A DNA stretch of 9,031 nt from Nitrososphaerota archaeon (GTDB taxonomy: Archaea; Thermoproteota; Nitrososphaeria; Nitrososphaerales; Nitrosopumilaceae), in NCBI GenBank assembly GCA_022564385.1, contig JADFLN010000058.1, positions 1-9,031 on the forward strand, given 5' to 3'. Made by a program: the position numbers and the translations under genes. Below the pieces are notes generated by a model. That model did not search any database. It was not told the DNA's origin and was given only the letters and a program-made list of their open reading frames with translations. This document shows, piece after piece, positions 5,762-9,031 of this stretch; within the stretch, counting starts at the first letter, position 1, and every line of letters begins with the position of its first letter.

Positions 5762-7089
5762 AACAAATTATTTCCAAAGTTTCTAGGACTGTTATTCCAT
5801 CAAGAGTAATAGAAAAATCAAAAAACAATATTGCAGAACTGGCATTTAAATTAGTTAAAAAAGAAATTAAAAAATTTCCTGAAGTAACAGGGTTAGAATT
5901 TGGTGGTTCATTTGCAAAAGGTACATGGTTATCAAAAGATGCAGATATTGATATTTTCATCAGATTCAAGAAATCTACATCAGAAGAAAAATTTGAAAAA
6001 ATTTCAAAAAAAATTGGTTTTGAATCATTGAAAGAGTATTCTCCCTATGTTAGGTATTCTGAGCACCCATATGTTGAGGCTAAAATTAGGAATACTAAGA
6101 TCAATATTGTACCATTTTATAATGTAAAAATTGGACAATGGAAAAGCGCTGCTGACAGATCTCCATTTCATACAAAATTTATGAAAAAATCATTGACATC
6201 AAAAATGAGAAACGAGGTTAGAATTCTAAAAACATTTCTAAAGTCAAATAAAATTTACGGAGCTGAAATTGCAAAGCAGGGATTTAGTGGTTACGTTTCA
6301 GAAGTTTTAGTTATACGTTTTGGAAGTTTTGAAAATGTAATTGAATCAATATCAAAAATTGAAGAAAATCAAATTATTGGAAAAACTTCAAAAAAATTTA
6401 AAACATCAATAGTGATTATAGATCCAATTGATAACAATAGAAATTTAGCTGCAGCAATTTCTGATGAAAGTCTTGGAAAATTTATTCTTGCTTCTCTAGC
6501 TTTTAAAGAAAAACCTGCATTAAAATTCTTCAACAATAAAAAATCAATTATTTCAAAGAAACATTGGGAAAATTTGTTAGTAATAAAATTTAACTTTAAA
6601 ATTAGAAGCCCAGACATAATTTGGGGACAAATTAAAAGAGCTACTTCATCATTGTTCACTCAATTAGAATTGGGTGGATTTAATGTGCTAAGAAGTAAGC
6701 CTTACACAGATCAACAAAAAGAGGTCTATCTTTTTTTCTTGTTAGAATCTGTAAAAATTCCAAAAATTTATCCAAAAAATGGACCAGAATTTTTCAGAGT
6801 AAACAGTTCCAAGAGTTTTATTTCTAAAAATCTTCTAAAAACAGAATTAATGTGGATTGGAGATAATAGAAAAATAATTTCATTAGAGAAAAGAAAACAT
6901 ACTGAAGCAATAAAATTCATGACAGAGTTTTTGAAAAAGAATCTCAGAACATACATACCAAAAGGTCTACAAAATGATTTCAAACGAGGTTTCAAGGTTT
7001 CAGTAGGACACAAAAATTTAAGCAAATCAATTAAAGAGGCTGCAAGTGAGTTGATTTCAACAGATGGTATACTCCTTCATTTCAATTAA
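5758..7089 (+). CDS. cca: CCA tRNA nucleotidyltransferase, class I (archaeal)
   Basis: Adds or repairs the 3'-terminal CCA of tRNAs using CTP and ATP without a nucleic acid template. At 443 aa it has full archaeal class I length. The nucleotidyltransferase motif is GGSFAKGTWLSKDADIDIF at 49-67: the GGS is followed by Asp63 and Asp65, matching the first two catalytic carboxylates (Glu59 and Asp61 of the Archaeoglobus enzyme, from memory). Further family blocks are RYSEHPYVEAKI (99-110), KSAADRSPFH (129-138), VRILKTFLKSNKIYGAE and GFSGYVSEVL. The strand that should carry the third carboxylate reads TKINIVPFY, placing Asn116 where Archaeoglobus has Asp110. The central and tail domains look complete, so it is not a pseudogene. 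It overlaps thpR by 4 nt and the kinase gene by 26 nt. The tRNA-Pro gene in this window lacks CCA and so needs this activity. Confidence 0.93.
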   Translation: MKQIISKVSRTVIPSRVIEKSKNNIAELAFKLVKKEIKKFPEVTGLEFGGSFAKGTWLSKDADIDIFIRFKKSTSEEKFEKISKKIGFESLKEYSPYVRYSEHPYVEAKIRNTKINIVPFYNVKIGQWKSAADRSPFHTKFMKKSLTSKMRNEVRILKTFLKSNKIYGAEIAKQGFSGYVSEVLVIRFGSFENVIESISKIEENQIIGKTSKKFKTSIVIIDPIDNNRNLAAAISDESLGKFILASLAFKEKPALKFFNNKKSIISKKHWENLLVIKFNFKIRSPDIIWGQIKRATSSLFTQLELGGFNVLRSKPYTDQQKEVYLFFLLESVKIPKIYPKNGPEFFRVNSSKSFISKNLLKTELMWIGDNRKIISLEKRKHTEAIKFMTEFLKKNLRTYIPKGLQNDFKRGFKVSVGHKNLSKSIKEAASELISTDGILLHFN

Positions 7090-7825
7090 GAAATTTTCTG
7101 ATGAGCCATACTCAAAGATTCTGGGATATCCAAAAGCCACTAATCGTCAAATAAGATCAAGAATTAATGAATTAGAGAAATTAAAAATCAAGTCAATTTC
7201 ATTAATAGGACCTACTACACTTGGAAATTTAGCAATTTTAGGAAAGGGATACGTTGGAGTTGTAGTTCTAGCAAAAAAAGGTAGCAAACAAGTTGCATTA
7301 AAAATTAGAAGGACAGATTCTCAGAGAAATGAAATGAAAAATGAAGCTACTCTACTAAAATTAGTTAATACAGTAAATGTTGGACCAAAAATGTTTGTTG
7401 CTAGTAAAAATTTCTTAGTTATGGAATATCTTGAAGGAATCAAAATTATTGAATGGGTAAATTTGTTAGAAGGAAAAGGTAGTGCAAAGAAATTGAAATC
7501 TACAATTAGAAAAATTTTAGAAGATTGTTATAGATTAGACCAGATAGGTTTTGATCATGGTGAATTAAGTAATATTTCAAAACATGTCATTATAGGTAAA
7601 ACTAAATCTACACTAATCGATTTTGAAAGTTCTAGTACTAAGAGAAGACCGTCAAACGTTACATCAGTTACTCAGGCAATTTTTATTGGATCAGGAATTG
7701 CAAAAAAAACTCAAAAAATTTATAAAAATCCATCAAAAGAAAAAATCATCAAGATCTTAAAACAATACAAACAAGAAAAAACACGAGAAAGTTTTGAAAA
7801 ACTATTAAAAATTCTAAAATTATAA
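7064..7825 (+). CDS. Predicted atypical Ser/Thr protein kinase (COG2112-like)
   Basis: A 253-aa kinase-fold protein. Residues 1-45 are a basic N-terminal region (YPKATNRQIRSRINELEKL) that could be a small helical DNA/RNA- or protein-binding part. The kinase core shows a glycine loop LGKGYVGVV (59-67), the ATP-anchoring Lys80 in VALKIRR, Glu94 in the alpha-C-like KNEATLL, and a hinge VMEYLEG (119-125). The catalytic loop is DHGELSNISKH (164-174), with Glu167 where HRD/HGD kinases have the catalytic Asp. The metal-binding motif is IDFE (186-189), not DFG. I recall HGEL/HGQL-type loops as typical of COG2112 archaeal kinases, so this is probably family-specific, not decay. It ends with a Lys-rich helical tail. 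The ATG at 7064 lies inside cca (26-nt overlap); an in-frame stop at 7052-7054 rules out a longer form. Its substrate is unknown, but the operon with thpR and cca suggests RNA metabolism or translation. Confidence 0.8.
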   Translation: MVYSFISIKKFSDEPYSKILGYPKATNRQIRSRINELEKLKIKSISLIGPTTLGNLAILGKGYVGVVVLAKKGSKQVALKIRRTDSQRNEMKNEATLLKLVNTVNVGPKMFVASKNFLVMEYLEGIKIIEWVNLLEGKGSAKKLKSTIRKILEDCYRLDQIGFDHGELSNISKHVIIGKTKSTLIDFESSSTKRRPSNVTSVTQAIFIGSGIAKKTQKIYKNPSKEKIIKILKQYKQEKTRESFEKLLKILKL

Positions 7826-7899
7826 TGGGACCGGCAGGATTTGAACCTGCGATCACTAGTCCCCCAGACTAGTATCATACCAAGCTAGACTACGATCCC
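7826..7899 (-). tRNA. tRNA-Pro (anticodon GGG)
   Basis: The minus strand folds as a full cloverleaf of about 74 nt. The 7-bp acceptor stem pairs GGGATCG with CGGTCCC (one G-T pair), with discriminator A. The anticodon stem CTAGT/ACTAG encloses the loop CTGGGGG, giving anticodon GGG and G37. The T-arm is GCAGG-TTCAAAT-CCTGC. The D-arm (GTCT...TGAT) has one U-U mismatch, as seen in other proline tRNAs. There is no intron. CCA is not encoded: the bases after the discriminator are TTA, which are the complement of the kinase stop codon. The 3' end directly abuts the facing kinase gene, and T-rich minus-strand sequence inside that gene's last codons (TTTT at 7816-7819, TTTTT at 7808-7812) is the likely terminator. 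Confidence 0.97.
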
Positions 7900-7922
7900 T
7901 TGTCTCACAGGCACAAAATGAA

Positions 7923-7932
7923 ATTATTAAAT
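7923..7932. promoter_or_regulatory. Shared TATA-like element between tRNA-Pro and the small Cys/His protein gene
   Basis: The plus strand reads ATTATTAAAT and the minus strand ATTTAATAAT. Its centre is about 28 nt from the first base of tRNA-Pro (7899, minus) and about 28 nt from the ATG at 7956 (plus). Both distances match archaeal TATA placement for a transcript that starts at, or next to, the gene's first base. No other equally good box is seen in the 56-nt gap; TTAATTAA at 7944-7951 is too near the ATG. Confidence 0.55.
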
Positions 7933-7955
7933 CGTCGTATTGATTAATTAAATTC

Positions 7956-8171
7956 ATGAAGATTTGTAATATTTGTCACAAGATTTCTGCTACTGATCAA
8001 GATCATTTAGATTGTATTCAAAAAAGAAGTATCGAAATGGAAGATATGGATTTTAAAAACAAACTTCCAGAAAAATTAGAATTATCAAATAACCCACAAG
8101 ATTTAGCTGTTGGAATAAAAGCTATCTTAGAACATCTTACAAAAAGTAAAGATAAAGAGAATAAATTATAA
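7956..8171 (+). CDS. Small Cys/His (putative zinc-binding) protein, function unknown
   Basis: A 71-aa protein I cannot name. It opens with Cys4-x2-Cys7, then His17-x2-Cys20 (MKICNICHKISATDQDHLDC), which together would make a compact single zinc site of C2HC type; His8 is a further possible ligand. The remainder is an acidic linker (EMEDMDFKNKLPEKLEL) and a helix (DLAVGIKAILEHLTK) ending in a charged tail. Small proteins of this build are common in thaumarchaea and are often guessed to be regulators or adaptors, but nothing here shows a target. The ATG at 7956 has a TATA-like element about 28 nt ahead, suggesting a leaderless message. It is divergent from tRNA-Pro and convergent with the oxidoreductase gene, whose stop overlaps its own by 6 nt. 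The tidy motif and placement argue that it is a real gene. Confidence 0.72.
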   Translation: MKICNICHKISATDQDHLDCIQKRSIEMEDMDFKNKLPEKLELSNNPQDLAVGIKAILEHLTKSKDKENKL

Positions 8172-9031
8172 CCATTTTGATAATCTTTCTTTTTCAAATT
8201 CTAATTTTTTAGAAAGATTATCAGATGTTGATTCAGTAAGTTTTGTTAAAGGTTTTGAATTTGAAAACATGTCAACTTCAAGAACAGATGCAGTATCTCT
8301 ACCTGATTCTATGAAACAGCCACCTTTTCCGTCAAACAGTAAAAATTCTTCTTTGGATTGAATTTTTGAGATAATATTTTTTGCAACTATAATACCTTCA
8401 CCTTCTGCAAAAACTCCTGCCTTTGGAACTGCCATATTTTCAGTAACTGATAAGATAGTAACATCACCTATAGCAAAGACATTTTCAAAAGGTGTTTTAC
8501 AGTCTCTGTCTATTGGAATAAATCCTGATTCTTTTGCTAATCCTGAATCATAGATTACCTGTGGAGCAACATGTGGTGGAATAGCTAAAAGTAAATCAAA
8601 ATCAGCTTCACTGTTTTCAAAAATTAGTTTTTTGGATTCAACAGATTTTATTTTACAAGAATTATGAAAAGTAATTTTTTCAGAATTTACAAGTTCAAGA
8701 ATTTGTTTGCTTACTTCAGGACCAGCTGCTGGTAAGGTTATAGGAGCTGGACTGTAAAAGTCAATTTGTACAGAATCACGAATTCCTCTTTTTCTAAGCA
8801 TGGCGTCTATTAGCAAACTAGCCTCAAATGGTGCAGGGGGACACTTGTAAGGCATTCCCATTATTGATATCGCAATTTTTCCAGACTCTATGCTCTCAAG
8901 TCTATCATGAATTTCTGAGAGATGATTGTGATCATACAGATTGAATCCATTTTCGATTAATCCTGGAATTTTTTGAGGAGCTAAAATGGCCCCCATAGAG
9001 ATTATTAGAAAATCATACGAGAAGTTTTTGG
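8166..9031 (-). CDS. SQR / flavocytochrome c sulfide dehydrogenase-like FAD oxidoreductase, C-terminal part (cut by window edge)
   Basis: Pyridine nucleotide-disulfide-type flavoprotein missing its N-terminus. The frame stays open to the right edge: the codons before the ATG at 8996 read KNFSYDFLIIS and continue into MGA, which is the conserved 'YDyLviatGa' strand, so that Met is internal. Numbering from it: IAISIMGMPYKCPPAPFEA at 41-59 carries Cys52 in the CPPAP motif; a second FAD motif, NVFAIGDVT, is at 172-180 with Asp178; VPKAGVFAEGEG is at 190-201; and GGCFIESG with Cys227 lies in the C-terminal domain. Cys52 and Cys227 fall where sulfide:quinone reductases and flavocytochrome c sulfide dehydrogenases keep their redox cysteine pair, so sulfide or another thiol/persulfide is a plausible substrate with quinone as acceptor. 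NADH dehydrogenase-like activity is an alternative. The C-terminus (KKLEFEKERLSKWL) is an amphipathic helix that could touch the membrane. Confidence 0.82.
   Translation of the reverse strand, partial: KNFSYDFLIISMGAILAPQKIPGLIENGFNLYDHNHLSEIHDRLESIESGKIAISIMGMPYKCPPAPFEASLLIDAMLRKRGIRDSVQIDFYSPAPITLPAAGPEVSKQILELVNSEKITFHNSCKIKSVESKKLIFENSEADFDLLLAIPPHVAPQVIYDSGLAKESGFIPIDRDCKTPFENVFAIGDVTILSVTENMAVPKAGVFAEGEGIIVAKNIISKIQSKEEFLLFDGKGGCFIESGRDTASVLEVDMFSNSKPLTKLTESTSDNLSKKLEFEKERLSKWL
8178..8223. repeat. Perfect 13-bp inverted repeat with T-rich loop at the convergent gene ends
   Basis: TGATAATCTTTCT (8178-8190) and AGAAAGATTATCA (8211-8223) are exact reverse complements around a 20-nt spacer holding plus-strand T-runs (T5 counting the last stem base, 8190-8194, and T6, 8205-8210). 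It starts 7 nt after the stop of the small Cys/His gene and lies within the last codons of the oxidoreductase gene. It could form a hairpin in either transcript; in the plus direction the T-runs make it a candidate terminator for the small gene. Confidence 0.6.

Noticed and set aside
6369..6659. 96-aa minus-strand open frame inside cca
   Set aside because: Antisense to conserved CCA enzyme sequence, no motif, no promoter or independent support.
1..9031. CRISPR arrays, insertion sequences, phage genes, toxin-antitoxin or defence modules
   Set aside because: No regularly spaced direct repeats, transposase or integrase motifs, terminal repeats, or composition shift were seen; the genes are mostly core archaeal functions.

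Overview
This is an AT-rich, densely packed archaeal window, most likely from an ammonia-oxidising thaumarchaeon (Nitrosopumilus-like). Reasons: a class I (archaeal) CCA enzyme, archaeal-type PRPP synthase and RNase Z, the archaeal UPF0200/UPF0201 pair, a COG2112-type archaeal kinase, almost no Shine-Dalgarno motifs, TATA-like boxes about 20-30 nt ahead of start codons (leaderless style), a tRNA gene without encoded CCA, and several TTG starts. The lineage is an inference from protein flavour; no search was possible.

Layout. At 2-232 is the C-terminal end of a MscS-type mechanosensitive channel that enters from the left. From 275 to 3721 runs a tightly coupled plus-strand operon: prs (PRPP synthase), a Trm-G10/TRM11-type tRNA methyltransferase, rnz (RNase Z) and a class III sirtuin; every junction overlaps by 1-4 nt. 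Facing it on the minus strand are a small membrane-anchored helical protein (3765-4121) and, behind a hairpin plus T-tract terminator, the UPF0201-UPF0200 pair (4195-5147). A bidirectional promoter near 5191-5198 separates these from a second plus-strand operon, 5219-7825: thpR (2'-5' RNA ligase family), cca (tRNA nucleotidyltransferase) and a COG2112-like protein kinase, again overlapping. A minus-strand tRNA-Pro(GGG) at 7826-7899 abuts the kinase stop codon directly. It seems to share one TATA element with a divergent small Cys/His protein (7956-8171). That gene overlaps tail-to-tail with an SQR/flavocytochrome-c-like FAD oxidoreductase (8166-9031), which runs off the right edge.

How it fits together. 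Five elements concern tRNA or RNA ends: G10 methylation, 3'-trailer removal (RNase Z), CCA addition (Cca), 2'-5'/2',3'-cyclic phosphate chemistry (ThpR), and a tRNA gene that needs CCA addition. Points worth a second look: Asn in place of the expected third catalytic Asp in the CCA enzyme; a kinase whose catalytic loop reads HGEL and DFE; a perfect 13-bp inverted repeat inside the 3' end of the oxidoreductase gene; and the single shared TATA element between tRNA-Pro and the Cys/His protein. There is no CRISPR array, insertion sequence, phage gene or rRNA, and no gene-free stretch over 300 bases. This is a compact, mostly core-gene chromosomal region rather than an accessory island.
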